From NCBI GenBank assembly GCA_946404865.1, contig CAMJFC010000002.1:45446-109445 (forward strand): 64,000 nt of DNA, read 5' to 3'. Shown piece after piece: positions 35,199 to 43,646 of the stretch (its first letter is position 1; the number at the start of each line of letters is the position of its first letter). The notes under the pieces were generated by a model. It ran no database searches. It was not told where the DNA came from and saw nothing but the letters and a program-made list of their open reading frames with translations. The translations under genes and the position numbers were made by a program. The DNA comes from an uncultured Prevotellaceae bacterium (lineage in GTDB: Bacteria > Bacteroidota > Bacteroidia > Bacteroidales > Bacteroidaceae).

Positions 35199-35834
35199 TC
35201 ATATCTTTTTTCCGCGTAGCAGAATATAAAGGGTGTTGAACAATATTTTCAGGTCAAGTCCGATGCTGCGGTTCTCAAGATAGCGGATGTCCATGTCGAG
35301 TCGTTTGAGCATCTTCTCCATCGTGTCGGTGTAGCCGTTGTAGATGGTGGCTTCGGAGGTGAGGCCAGGCTTCATCTGATAGATAAGAGGATAGTCGGCA
35401 GTATGCTCCATAATCTTGTCGATGAAATACTTGCGCTCGGGCCGTGGGCCTACAAACGACATATCACCCTTGAGAACGTTCCATAACTGGGGGAGTTCGT
35501 CAAGGTGATGCTCACGTAGAAACCGCTCGGTGCGTGTCGATTTCCCGTCGTCGCTTTGGGCAATAAGTTGTGGCCCTTCATCCTCTACCACGCTGCTCAT
35601 TGTGCGGAATTTATAGATTCTGAAAGGTTGGCCTCCATACCCTATGCGTTCTTGCGAGAAGAAGATGGAGCCGTTTCGCTGTAAGAGAATGGCCACGGAA
35701 ATGACCAAGAACAAAGGGGAGAGAAGAATCAGCCCAAGCAATGCTAGGATGAAGTCGCCCACCCGTTTGATGGCCTTAGCCACTGGTCCCATGGCATCAT
35801 GACTATATCTCAGGCTCGTGGCCTGAAAACTCAT
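35199..35834 (-). CDS. WcaJ/WbaP-like undecaprenyl-phosphate sugar phosphotransferase
   Basis: This polyprenyl-phosphate hexose-1-phosphate transferase of about 211 residues has one hydrophobic stretch (DFILALLGLILLSPLFLVIS). The bacterial sugar transferase motifs follow: QERIGYGGQPFRIYKFRTM, EHHLDELPQLWNVLKGDMSF and VGPRPER. It would load the first sugar onto the lipid carrier. The start MSFQATSL at 35834 is preferred over 35846, but either is possible. It is the first of three minus-strand genes (priming, export, chain length). With the WecA-like enzyme at 22079, the locus has two initiators. Confidence 0.87.
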   Translation of the reverse strand: MSFQATSLRYSHDAMGPVAKAIKRVGDFILALLGLILLSPLFLVISVAILLQRNGSIFFSQERIGYGGQPFRIYKFRTMSSVVEDEGPQLIAQSDDGKSTRTERFLREHHLDELPQLWNVLKGDMSFVGPRPERKYFIDKIMEHTADYPLIYQMKPGLTSEATIYNGYTDTMEKMLKRLDMDIRYLENRSIGLDLKILFNTLYILLRGKKI

Positions 35835-36070
35835 ATCTGGTACCAATTTTGTTTGTCTTTACTCTATATAACTCAAAATTGCGCTTTTTGTTGTATGAAC
35901 AACAGATTTTTTTAGGCTTATTCCTTGGTGTCGCAGACATACCGTCATGGCTCGAGCTCCTGTAGTACTGCCAGCAGCAACAGCAGGGGGTATAAGTTGT
36001 CCCGTGCAGTAGATGGTTATCCATGTTGTCTTTTCTATCAACAAACAACACAGAACAACATCAAACAATA

Positions 36071-36094
36071 TTAGGCGGTCGAGCGACCGCCTAA
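36071..36094. terminator. perfect 24-nt palindrome
   Basis: TTAGGCGGTCG (36071-36081), AG, CGACCGCCTAA (36084-36094) form an 11-bp stem with a 2-nt loop, too tight for a normal hairpin loop unless it opens. It lies 41 bp past the TPR gene stop. It could be a terminator or a protein-binding site. The remaining 35847-36134 gap is AT-rich with TTGTT/AACAA repeats and no gene seen. Confidence 0.5.
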
Positions 36095-36134
36095 TGATAT
36101 GCAACTTGCTGTTGGCTTAAAAGATACTTCCGTT

Positions 36135-37877
36135 TTAGTTGGGCATCTCTTCTTGGTAGATGTCTCGCATTTCTTGTTTCTCCTTCTCTGCCATCGACTG
36201 ATACATCTTCACCGTCGAGATAAAACTTGCTTCGCCACGTATGTTGTCCAAGTCGGTGTCATTTTCGATGTGCTTGAAGTCTTTCCACCCGTTTTTCAGC
36301 GCTTGCGTCAGGTAGTCGATGGCTTTCTCCTTCTCATTGATGAGAGCGTAGATACAAGCCAAATCATACGGGCTTTCCATGTTTTCTGCGATGACACTTT
36401 CAACCTCCTTGTCCGACATTTCGGGTTTTACTGTTTCTTCATCCTCCTCATCTTCTGAGTCGTTGAAATTTTCAGCTTTTTCGCGCATGACTTTCAGTGT
36501 CTGCTCTTTGTCGCCATTGAGGGCATAAGAGTAGAGCGTCTGGGCCAGGTCGGTTGTGTGATAGCGCGAGAGTTCAGAACACAGCCATAGACAGTCTTGT
36601 TGGCCGGTCATCTTATACATTCGTGCCATCATGCCCCAGTAGCTGTCGGTCTTGTAGTCGCTGTCATCGACCTTTTTCATATATTGGATGGCTTCTTCCG
36701 GCTTTTTGTCGTTTAGGAGCATATAGGCGGACCGGATGTCAACGAGGGCTTTACTATCCATTTGTTCCCTGAGGGCATTGAGGGTGTCGATAGCCTCTTG
36801 CGTCTTGCCTTCATTGCTGAGCAGGTCGCAACGGTGGATTCGGAGGGCCATCCGTTCCTCTTCGTCGTCATCGTCGCACAATTGGAGAAGCTGGTTGGAA
36901 AAATGATACGCCTCTTGGTTGAGCTTAGCGTCTGCGAGTTCAGAGTATAGGTTTCTTGCCGTCGCGAAATTGGGCTCGGCCTTATAGCTGCGTATCAAGT
37001 ATCGGAGCGCCTCGGCTTTATTGGGCGTTTCGTGATAGATGGAATAGAGCGCACGGTTCCAATAGGCGGGCCGGTCGGTGGTTTCCAATTCTTTCTTGAT
37101 GCGGGCAATGACCGTCGAACGGCGGCTGTCATCGTTCGCCAGTTGGGTCAAGTGTGAGAAACCGTCTTCGTCTTCATTATCGTATTTACAGGCCAGGATG
37201 GCATCGTTGATGGCCTCTTTTTCATGGTTGAGTCCCAAATGGGCTTTTGAGCGTGTGGTCAGGATGCCGAGCGAGGTCTGGTCCAATTCGTATGCCTGGT
37301 CGCAGTATGTGAGTGCTTGTGCATAGTCGCCGCGCTCCATGGCGTTGCTGGCCAATGCACTATAGGCATCTACTTTGTTAACTCCGTAGATGTTGAGTAG
37401 TTTTTTCAACTCGGCATCGCTTTCCGCATATTTCTCCTGGTTTTTGTAGATGGCGGCTTTGATGTAATAGGACGTCTCATCTTCAGGTGTCAGTTGTTGG
37501 AGGGCTGTGCAGTCGGTCATAGCGTCATCGTAGTTCTCGCTCAAGAAGTTGATGACGCTCCGTGTGCTGTATGCTCCGGCGATTTCTTCTTTTTCTTTTT
37601 TGGGCAGGTACGTGATGGCATTGTTCAGAGCTATCATCGCTGAGTCGATTTCATATTGCGATATATAGACTTCTGATATTTTTTTCCATACGTATCCGTC
37701 TTTAGGACGAATTTTCAACTCTTCAAGCAGCAGGGGATAGGCCACCTCGTAGTCGGAACTGTCAATCGCCTCACAGGCTTTGATGTAATTGGCGGTGGTG
37801 GGCCTGGCCTTTTGTGCGTAAGCAGTCATCACCAATGCTGCCAGCAACATCATGAGTGTGCAAAGTCTTTTTTTCAT
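36135..37877 (-). CDS. exported TPR-repeat protein
   Basis: The 580-residue protein has a signal peptide (KKRLCTLMMLLAALVMTAYA). At least ten TPR-like helix pairs run from about residue 25 to 540, for example YVWKKISEVYISQYEIDSAM, DAYSALASNAMERGDYAQAL and YEVAYPLLLEELKIRPKDG. An acidic patch near 475 (SEDEEDEETVK) interrupts them. TPR proteins scaffold other proteins. The partner is unknown. The GTTTAGGA octamer array ends near its start, so the gene may be expressed from or through that repeat. Confidence 0.75.
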   Translation of the reverse strand: MKKRLCTLMMLLAALVMTAYAQKARPTTANYIKACEAIDSSDYEVAYPLLLEELKIRPKDGYVWKKISEVYISQYEIDSAMIALNNAITYLPKKEKEEIAGAYSTRSVINFLSENYDDAMTDCTALQQLTPEDETSYYIKAAIYKNQEKYAESDAELKKLLNIYGVNKVDAYSALASNAMERGDYAQALTYCDQAYELDQTSLGILTTRSKAHLGLNHEKEAINDAILACKYDNEDEDGFSHLTQLANDDSRRSTVIARIKKELETTDRPAYWNRALYSIYHETPNKAEALRYLIRSYKAEPNFATARNLYSELADAKLNQEAYHFSNQLLQLCDDDDEEERMALRIHRCDLLSNEGKTQEAIDTLNALREQMDSKALVDIRSAYMLLNDKKPEEAIQYMKKVDDSDYKTDSYWGMMARMYKMTGQQDCLWLCSELSRYHTTDLAQTLYSYALNGDKEQTLKVMREKAENFNDSEDEEDEETVKPEMSDKEVESVIAENMESPYDLACIYALINEKEKAIDYLTQALKNGWKDFKHIENDTDLDNIRGEASFISTVKMYQSMAEKEKQEMRDIYQEEMPN

Positions 37878-37888
37878 GTTATTTGGTT

Positions 37889-37948
37889 GTTTAGGTGTTT
37901 AGGAGTTTAGGAGTTTAGGAGTGAAGGAGTGGAGACAATAGTTCTATT
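37889..37948 (+). repeat. GTTTAGGA octamer array with AATAG-TT-CTATT cap
   Basis: About five imperfect octamers (TTTAGGAG, then TGAAGGAG and TGGAG) are followed by GACAATAGTTCTATT, the same cap as at 14686 with one extra T in the centre. It lies 11 bp from the TPR gene start. Confidence 0.8.
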
Positions 37949-37973
37949 GGTATGGTAATCGCTTGCCCCTTGT

Positions 37974-38690
37974 TCATCGTTCAAAGTGTTGGTAGTCTTT
38001 GCTGCTCTTCCAGTCGCCTCCCCAACGGAATCCGTGCTGGGCAAAGAGTCGTTGGCAGAGGTCGCCGCGGCGGATGGTGTAAGGATAGGTTTTCGTTCTG
38101 TCGCAGTATTTCCCGGCGTTGGATGGTTGGACGAATCGTGTGCCGTTGGCCCGCACTTTCACGTAGGGGTTATAGAGCGTGTTGATGTCCACGGCCATAC
38201 CGCGCGCATGCTTTGACAGCTTTTTCGAACCCGCTACCACGCGGTAACAGAAGCAGCTGCTGTTGTTGTCGCGCATCGACCGCTCGTCGTCAGCGTCATA
38301 GTTGTCGATGAGCACCATTCGTTCGATGGGGTAGCGGTTGCGGAACAGTTCGCGGAAAATGCTGACCAGATCGGCTGCGATGGCTTGGTTGCATACCATC
38401 TCGCCGATATGAATCTGTCCCTCGGCATCATAGTGAAGGGCTTTCACGTAGCGCAGCTCGTTGCGGCTGACGGTGCAATGGTCGGGGTATGATTTGCCCC
38501 GCATCCGTGCGAATACGTTGTCGGGGATGGCCTCTGCCTTGAAGCAGGCATCTATGCCGAATCGTTCCACGGATGTTTTGCTGACCACGGTTCCTGCTTG
38601 CCATTGGCGCAGTGCTTCGCTGTCGTTGTCGCTCAAGCCTGCGAAGAGAAGTGTCAGCAGGCTGCAAATGTAAGTATAGATATAGTTCAT
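37974..38690 (-). CDS. M15-family peptidase (VanY-like)
   Basis: The 238-residue protein has an N-terminal hydrophobic helix as signal or anchor (IYTYICSLLTLLFAGLS) and a zinc peptidase M15 domain. The metal site is SKHARGMAVDIN, with a second histidine in KDYQHFE near the C-terminus. The segment MVLIDNYDADDERSMRDNNS matches VanY-type loops. These enzymes cleave peptidoglycan stem peptides or D,D/L,D bonds in the periplasm. The ATG at 38690 has CAAAATTA (TAATTTTG on the minus strand) only 5 nt upstream, which would make a very short leader. Confidence 0.78.
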   Translation of the reverse strand: MNYIYTYICSLLTLLFAGLSDNDSEALRQWQAGTVVSKTSVERFGIDACFKAEAIPDNVFARMRGKSYPDHCTVSRNELRYVKALHYDAEGQIHIGEMVCNQAIAADLVSIFRELFRNRYPIERMVLIDNYDADDERSMRDNNSSCFCYRVVAGSKKLSKHARGMAVDINTLYNPYVKVRANGTRFVQPSNAGKYCDRTKTYPYTIRRGDLCQRLFAQHGFRWGGDWKSSKDYQHFER

Positions 38691-38937
38691 ATCTGCAAAA
38701 TTAAGTCTTTTTTCTCAAATAAAAAGAAAAAGCCACTTTTTTTTTCAAATAATGGCAAGATAATGCATAATAAGACACAGCGTCAATCTTTTTTGGGGGG
38801 ATAGATGTAAGCGTTAAAAGATACCACATACCATGGTTTTTGTTAATAATGTCTAATATTATTAAAAAAAGCTTAGTCTGTTTGTTTTTTTAATAAGGAG
38901 ATATTACTTTTGCAGCCGCTTTATGCATTTCTTATTC
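38691..38937. other. AT-rich intergenic region before tmRNA
   Basis: There is no gene in this 247-bp stretch. It holds the tmRNA promoter (38881-38912), runs of T and A, and a GGGGGG stretch near 38795. Confidence 0.6.
38881..38912 (+). promoter_or_regulatory. ssrA promoter
   Basis: TTTG at 38881-38884 and TACTTTTG at 38905-38912 are 20 nt apart. The mature tmRNA begins 26 nt later. Confidence 0.75.
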
Positions 38938-39333
38938 GGGGTTGACTGGATTTGACAGCGGGTAGAAATGGTACGTAAGCATGCGGAGTAAAGACTGTGT
39001 ACTCCTAAAACCCTTCGGTCGAAAATTAATTGGCAACAACAAGTATGCTCTCGCTGCCTAATCGAAGTATAGTAGATTACTGGCTCAATCCCGTCACCAG
39101 GTGACAGGACGAGACGTCGCTCCGGGGGTGTAGTCCCGAATCGCCCGGGTTCAGCGGCGCAGGGAAATCGGGAATAGTCAGTGTATGCCCTGCTGCACTG
39201 ATGAAATTTTAGGGGATAAGGCTGTGCTTGGTGGTCCGGGTCTTGGCTCAGCACGAAAATGAAGTCCGGAATAAGCATGTAGAAAGCGTATGGTTTCCTC
39301 GTTTGGACGCGGGTTCGATTCCCGCCAGCTCCA
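38938..39333 (+). ncRNA. ssrA: transfer-messenger RNA (tmRNA)
   Basis: This 396-nt RNA rescues stalled ribosomes. The 5' end GGGGTTGACTGGATTTGACA and 3' end CGGGTTCGATTCCCGCCAGC/TCCA form the tRNA-like acceptor and T-arm: GGGGTTG pairs with CAGCTCC. The tag reading frame at 39032-39061 is GGC AAC AAC AAG TAT GCT CTC GCT GCC TAA, giving the proteolysis tag (A)GNNKYALAA. The CCA end is not encoded (CTCCACA), so it must be added afterwards. Pseudoknot regions (GGTGACAGGACGAGACGTCG and later) are in the expected order. Confidence 0.95.
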
Positions 39334-39340
39334 CAAAAAC

Positions 39341-39386
39341 AACGCCGAACTCACTGAATATGGGTGAGTTCGGTGTCGTTTTTTTA
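39341..39386. terminator. tmRNA terminator, bidirectional
   Basis: CGCCGAACTCAC pairs with GTGAGTTCGGTG around a TGAATATGG loop, followed by a run of seven T. It also ends next to the stop of the minus-strand gene at 39384. Confidence 0.85.
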
Positions 39387-40076
39387 TTCCTTTGTCTTCC
39401 AGGCGTCTAAACTGAAGTCTCTGCCGTTGGCGTTGGTATAGTCTCCCTTCCAATGGTTGAACGTGGAACGTTCCGACTCAGAAAATTGCTCACCGCAATC
39501 GATGATGAACATTCCCACCTCCTTACCATTCAGGTAGTCTTTGATATACAAGCGTCCCATGTTATAACCGTCGGTTTCCAAAGCCAGTCGCTTGCCGGGT
39601 CCTTGACTGGTATAATAATAGTTGCCGATGTATTCTTCACCATTGTCTGAGTAAAACTCCATGATAATGTTGTTGTTACCTATTTTCCCCTGCCAGTGTG
39701 ACACTGCGCCTTTGGCTGCCCGTTTGATGGTCAGAGTGTATGAAAAGGTCTTATTCTCTTTGTTTCGGTATTGTCCCTGCCATTTGTCGCGTACTTTAAA
39801 TGTAGGTATGCCAAGCGTGAATATCCCGTTTTTCTTTCCATCAAGATATTCAGTCATGTTCCAGACTCCGTTTCCTTTGTAAACGATGTGAATGGATAGT
39901 CTTTTGTCAGGGCCTTGACTTTTATAATAATAGGAACCCTTCAAGTTGGCACCGTTGCGGTATAACTCCATCACAACGGGATATTTGCCGATGGTGCCTT
40001 CGAGCACAAAATCTTGAGCAACTGCTTTCATTGTCATCATGAATGAAGCAATGAAGAAAAGAAAGAATTTGCGCAT
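39384..40076 (-). CDS. exported protein with two repeated domains
   Basis: The protein of about 230 residues has a signal peptide (MRKFFLFFIASFMMTMKAVA) and two similar beta-rich modules of about 90 residues: GKYPVVMELYRNGANLKGSY and GNNNIIMEFYSDNGEEYIGN. Each is followed by YYYKSQGPDKRL or YYYTSQGPGKRL. This is an internal duplication of an unrecognised domain. The ATG at 40076 starts a good signal peptide. 40094 is an alternative. The frame upstream to 40190 lies before the promoter and can be excluded. Its promoter is at 40146-40173. Confidence 0.62.
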   Translation of the reverse strand: MRKFFLFFIASFMMTMKAVAQDFVLEGTIGKYPVVMELYRNGANLKGSYYYKSQGPDKRLSIHIVYKGNGVWNMTEYLDGKKNGIFTLGIPTFKVRDKWQGQYRNKENKTFSYTLTIKRAAKGAVSHWQGKIGNNNIIMEFYSDNGEEYIGNYYYTSQGPGKRLALETDGYNMGRLYIKDYLNGKEVGMFIIDCGEQFSESERSTFNHWKGDYTNANGRDFSLDAWKTKE

Positions 40077-40145
40077 TTGAAAAATTGTATTCATAATCGT
40101 TAGGTTTAGAATGGTTATTACTGTTATTTGTTTGTTTTTCTGTGG

Positions 40146-40173
40146 CAAAGATAATGGATAATTGATGCGCAAA
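40146..40173 (-). promoter_or_regulatory. promoter for 39384-40076 gene
   Basis: CAAAGATA (40146-40153; TATCTTTG on the minus strand) and CAAA (40170-40173) have 16 nt between them, slightly short of consensus. It lies upstream of the chosen ATG. Confidence 0.5.
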
Positions 40174-40273
40174 CAAGTATTTTCCCGCATCTTACACGAA
40201 GTGCGTGGATTTCTGGATGAAGGTCGATTATTCTAAGGATGATTCCGTGTCTGTCTTCCCGTCGGCTGCCACA

Positions 40274-40657
40274 TCATTCGCTGCTGGCAACCACTTCAAT
40301 CTCCACCAAAGCCCCTTTCGGCAAAGTCTTGACGGCGACGGCAGACCTGGCTGGATATGGTTCGGAGAAGAACTCGGAATAGATCGCATTCATTGCCGCA
40401 AAGTCGTTCATGTCGGCCATGTACACCGTTGTCTTGATAACGTTAGCCATCGTCAGTCCGGCCTCTTCAAGGATGGCCTTCACATTGAGCAGTGACTGAC
40501 GTGTCTGTTCTTGGATGCCACCTTCTGCAAACGCCCCTGTAGCGGGGTCAATAGGTATCTGACCAGAGGTGTAGAGGAGGTTTCCTACTTGGATGGCTTG
40601 GCTATACGGTCCGATGGCCGATGGTGCCTTTGTCGTACTGATTACTGTTTTTTTCAT
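40274..40657 (-). CDS. ridA: RidA family enamine/imine deaminase
   Basis: The 127-residue protein has the Rid pattern: APSAIGPYSQAIQVGNLLYT, SGQIPIDPATG, QTRQSLLNVKAILEEAGL, VYMADMNDFAAMN and PARSAVAVKTLPKGALVEIE. This last stretch contains the conserved arginine and glutamate of the active site. RidA hydrolyses reactive 2-aminoacrylate-type enamines from PLP enzymes in the cytoplasm. The ATG at 40657 is preferred over 40693, which precedes a low-similarity extension. Confidence 0.92.
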   Translation of the reverse strand: MKKTVISTTKAPSAIGPYSQAIQVGNLLYTSGQIPIDPATGAFAEGGIQEQTRQSLLNVKAILEEAGLTMANVIKTTVYMADMNDFAAMNAIYSEFFSEPYPARSAVAVKTLPKGALVEIEVVASSE

Positions 40658-40685
40658 ATTGTTTGGTTGTTTGTTTGGGCCCTTT

Positions 40686-41102
40686 TTAAACATCTCCTAT
40701 TACCGTTACTACCAGTTTCCGGGCACCGCCATAATTACGGTATTCACAGAAATAGATTCCCTGCCAAATGCCCATGTTCAGGTGGCCGTTTGTGATGGGG
40801 ATGGTCAGACTGACCCCGCTGAGGGTAGACTTCGCATGCGCGGGCATGTCGTCAGCTCCTTCCAACGTATGTTCGTATTCGGGTCTGTTTTCCGGAACAA
40901 GGCGGTTGAAAATCGTTTCCATGTCTGTCCTGACGTCTGGATCCGCATTCTCATTGATACTGAGACCGCAACTGGTGTGTTTGCAGAAAATGTTGATGAT
41001 GCCGGTCTTTGGCAGTTGGGGCAACTGCCGCAAAATGTCGCTTGTAACCAAATGAAAACCCCTCGACATGGGTCTTAAGGTAATCTCTATTTGCTGAACC
41101 AT
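40686..41102 (-). CDS. YjbQ (UPF0047) family protein
   Basis: The 138-residue protein has the UPF0047 hallmarks: the histidine-containing CKHTSCGLSINENADPDV, EGADDMPAHAKSTLSGVSLT and GHLNMGIWQGIYFCEYR. YjbQ has been linked to thiamine-phosphate synthase activity in some species. The cellular role is uncertain. It is 28 bp upstream of ridA on the same strand and is likely co-transcribed. The promoter lies at 41127-41157. Confidence 0.88.
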   Translation of the reverse strand: MVQQIEITLRPMSRGFHLVTSDILRQLPQLPKTGIINIFCKHTSCGLSINENADPDVRTDMETIFNRLVPENRPEYEHTLEGADDMPAHAKSTLSGVSLTIPITNGHLNMGIWQGIYFCEYRNYGGARKLVVTVIGDV

Positions 41103-41126
41103 CTTTCGTATTGTTTAAAAACGCCA

Positions 41127-41157
41127 CAAAAATACACAAAATACTCAACTTTCGCAA
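41127..41157 (-). promoter_or_regulatory. promoter for yjbQ-ridA
   Basis: CAAAAATA (41127-41134; TATTTTTG on minus) has CAA at 41155-41157 as a -33 element, 20 nt away. Confidence 0.55.
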
Positions 41158-41229
41158 GCTGAAGACGATAAAGAAATGCGGGAAATGCTTTTTTCTGAAA
41201 AGAATCCATGAGAAATGGAAAAAAACCAA

Positions 41230-41237
41230 TAATTTTG
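41230..41237 (+). promoter_or_regulatory. -7 box for carbonic anhydrase
   Basis: TAATTTTG lies 20 nt before the ATG at 41258. It supports that start over the frame that opens at 41111. Confidence 0.5.
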
Positions 41238-41257
41238 TAGCCGAAAAGAAAAAACAA

Positions 41258-41812
41258 ATGGATATGATAGACCAGATTATTGCCTACAACAAGACTTTTG
41301 TAGAGGCGAAAGCGTATGAGAAGTATATCACCGATAAGTATCCCGACAAGAGACTGGCGGTGCTTTCGTGTATGGACACCCGCCTGACCGAGTTGCTCCC
41401 GGCAGCGTTGGGACTCAAGAACGGCGACGCCAAAATCATCAAGAATGCGGGAGGATTGGTCATCTCTGCTTTTGACTCCGCCATGCGAAGTCTTATAGTC
41501 GCCATCTATGAGTTGGGCGTGGACGAGGTGATGGTGGTGGCGCACTCCCATTGCGGTGCCTGTCACATGAGCTTTGACCATTTCTATCACGAGATGATAG
41601 CCCGTGGCGTGACGGATGAGACACTCGACACCATCCGTAAGTGCGGCATCGATCTGAATCACTGGTTAGAGGGTTTCAAAGACACACATGAGTCGGTAAG
41701 AAAGACCGTTGAAACCATCAAGACCCATCCGCTCGTGCCCAAAGACGTTGTGGTGCGTGGCTTTATCATTGATTCCGAGACGGGATTGTTGGAGGAAGTC
41801 GTTAATAATTAA
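41258..41812 (+). CDS. beta-class carbonic anhydrase
   Basis: The 184-residue protein has the zinc ligands Cys38 (VLSCMDTRL), His96 and Cys99 (AHSHCGACHM), with the conserved Asp40-Arg42 pair. It interconverts CO2 and bicarbonate in the cytoplasm, which matters for anaplerotic carboxylation and succinate fermentation in this group. The ATG at 41258 is chosen because the promoter box at 41230 lies just upstream. The open frame back to 41111 includes that box. A lipoprotein gene follows 5 bp later. Confidence 0.93.
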   Translation: MDMIDQIIAYNKTFVEAKAYEKYITDKYPDKRLAVLSCMDTRLTELLPAALGLKNGDAKIIKNAGGLVISAFDSAMRSLIVAIYELGVDEVMVVAHSHCGACHMSFDHFYHEMIARGVTDETLDTIRKCGIDLNHWLEGFKDTHESVRKTVETIKTHPLVPKDVVVRGFIIDSETGLLEEVVNN

Positions 41813-41817
41813 CAGAT

Positions 41818-42207
41818 ATGAGACTTGGTGGAAGAGCTGCGATGTTAGGTGTCGCCTGTGTGCTGACAGCCATGACACTGCTGATTTCATGTCGGACGAA
41901 GCAGCAGATAGAGTTCCCTGCACCCATTTCTTCCGTGTTCGTGCCCGAACACTCTCCCGACGTGTTCTTGGTGATGTATGATGCAGAGATAGGGAAAGAG
42001 CCGCTGCTGAAAGCCATCAAGGAATATCATTGCGAGGTGGTCTATGACTACGGAATCATTACCGGCATGGCCTTGAAGAAACCCGAAAAGAAGACACTTG
42101 AAGAGACCATGCAGTTTTTCAGGACCGTAAAAGGAGTGCTGACGGTGGAGTACGACCATGTCTATCACTTGACAGACCCTGTCAAACCCAAATTAGAAAT
42201 CAAATGA
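41818..42207 (+). CDS. small lipoprotein
   Basis: The 129-residue protein has a signal peptide with lipobox TLLISCRTK. The mature domain is compact, with FLVMYDAEIGKEPLLKAIKE and VYDYGIITGMALKKPEKKT. This recalls inhibitor- or peptidase-propeptide-like folds by strand order (DVFLVMY...VVYDYG...MALK...GVLTVEYD), a weak impression only. It lies 5 bp after the carbonic anhydrase and overlaps the HAD-methyltransferase start by 4 bp (ATGA, 42204). Confidence 0.55.
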   Translation: MRLGGRAAMLGVACVLTAMTLLISCRTKQQIEFPAPISSVFVPEHSPDVFLVMYDAEIGKEPLLKAIKEYHCEVVYDYGIITGMALKKPEKKTLEETMQFFRTVKGVLTVEYDHVYHLTDPVKPKLEIK

Positions 42208-43604
42208 AACTGGTGATATTCGACTTTGACGGTACATTGGGAGATACCCGGCATACAATCGTCACGACCATGCAGATGACCATTGCCGAAATGGGGTTGT
42301 CCGACCGGAGTGATGATGACTGTGCCTCGAAGATAGGACTGCCTCTCGACGGTTGTTTCAGAGCCCTTTATCCGGATGAAAGAGAAGAGACCATCCAACG
42401 CTGTGCTGATGTTTACAGGAGAATCTTTCAAGAAAATCTGCTGACCTTGAAGCCACAGGTGTTTCCCGGTGTCAGAGAGACGCTATCGGCTCTGAAGGCG
42501 CAAGGGCTTACACTCACCATCGCGTCTTCGCGCTGGCATCGTTCGCTGTCAGAATTGACGCGCGACCTCGGAATAGACCAGTATTTTTCTTATCTTGTCG
42601 GGGCGGACGACGTGGAGAAAGCAAAACCCCATCCTGGCCCTGTCTTGAAAACACTCTCTGCCATGGGTGTCGATTCCAGTGAGGCACTTGTCGTCGGTGA
42701 TATGAATGTCGATATTCTGATGGGCGTCCATGCAGGTGCCCGGACTTGCGGCGTCACGTATGGCAACGGCACAAAGAAAGAACTGGAAGAGGCCGGTGCC
42801 GACTATATCATCAATAGCATTGACGAACTCTTAGCCATCGCGCTACTCCACAACGAAGAGAGCGATGGCAACGAAACAGACCCGATGGGCAGGGCCATTG
42901 CCGACTACCACCGGACGGGAACGGCTGACCGTTTAAGGGTGTTCTCTCCCATGTTTGACGAGGACGAAATACCGTTGTCAACGCTTTTCCGCTCCTATGC
43001 CGATATGCCTGCGGTTGAGCGCGAAGCACTCGACATGGTGAAGGGGCGGACACTCGATGTCGGCGCTGGTGCCGGTTGCCATTCTCTCGTCTTGCAACAA
43101 CGGGGGATAGATGTGACGGCCATCGACATTTCACCCCTCTCTGTTGAGGTCATGAAAGAGCGGGGCGTCAAAAAGGCTTATGTACAGGACTTTTTCACGC
43201 TCGGTCATCAGCAGACCTCCGTCATGAGTGGTCAACGGTATGACACTATCCTGATGCTGATGAATGGTATCGGGATGGTTGGCACGTTGGCACGTCTGCC
43301 CGAATTCTTCAGGCAACTCGACCGACTTTTGGCGCCCGACGGACAGTTGCTGTGCGATTCTTCTGATATCAGCTATGTGTATGAGACGGAAGAAGGTTTC
43401 ATCGAGTATCCCGAAGACATGGCGTATTTTGGTGAATTGAACTACCAAATGCAGTATAAGGATACCATCGGCAAGCCCTTTCCTTGGCTCTATATTGACG
43501 CCGAGACGTTGAGACAAATAGCCGAAGCAAACGGGTATGCTGTCGAGATCGTGGCTGAGGGAGAGCACTATGAATATCTGGCTCGGGTTATAAAAGGGCA
43601 ATAG
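42204..43604 (+). CDS. HAD hydrolase fused to a SAM-dependent methyltransferase
   Basis: The 466-residue protein has an N-terminal HAD-superfamily phosphatase (about 1-215): IFDFDGTLGDT with the nucleophile Asp7, a helical cap, TIASSRWHR, EKAKPHPGP and VVGDMNVDILMG. The C-terminal class I methyltransferase (about 225-466) has motif I LDVGAGAGCHSLVL, the acidic VTAIDISP and LMLMNGIGMVG. Both halves keep their core motifs, so one enzyme may act twice on a related substrate. The substrates are not known. It overlaps the upstream lipoprotein gene (ATGA). Confidence 0.88.
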   Translation: MKLVIFDFDGTLGDTRHTIVTTMQMTIAEMGLSDRSDDDCASKIGLPLDGCFRALYPDEREETIQRCADVYRRIFQENLLTLKPQVFPGVRETLSALKAQGLTLTIASSRWHRSLSELTRDLGIDQYFSYLVGADDVEKAKPHPGPVLKTLSAMGVDSSEALVVGDMNVDILMGVHAGARTCGVTYGNGTKKELEEAGADYIINSIDELLAIALLHNEESDGNETDPMGRAIADYHRTGTADRLRVFSPMFDEDEIPLSTLFRSYADMPAVEREALDMVKGRTLDVGAGAGCHSLVLQQRGIDVTAIDISPLSVEVMKERGVKKAYVQDFFTLGHQQTSVMSGQRYDTILMLMNGIGMVGTLARLPEFFRQLDRLLAPDGQLLCDSSDISYVYETEEGFIEYPEDMAYFGELNYQMQYKDTIGKPFPWLYIDAETLRQIAEANGYAVEIVAEGEHYEYLARVIKGQ

Positions 43605-43646
43605 TCCTATAATTGTGGGTATTTATCATTTAGTAAAATGTATGTC

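Noticed and set aside
38696..38703. CAAAATTA as a promoter for the M15 gene.
   Set aside because: The box is only 5 nt from the ATG and no -33 element sits 19-21 nt above it. It was kept only as a note, not as a feature.
39300..39333. GGTTCGATTCCCGCC, a tRNA T-arm, suggesting a tRNA gene.
   Set aside because: It is the 3' part of the tmRNA. No anticodon arm or other tRNA parts are present.
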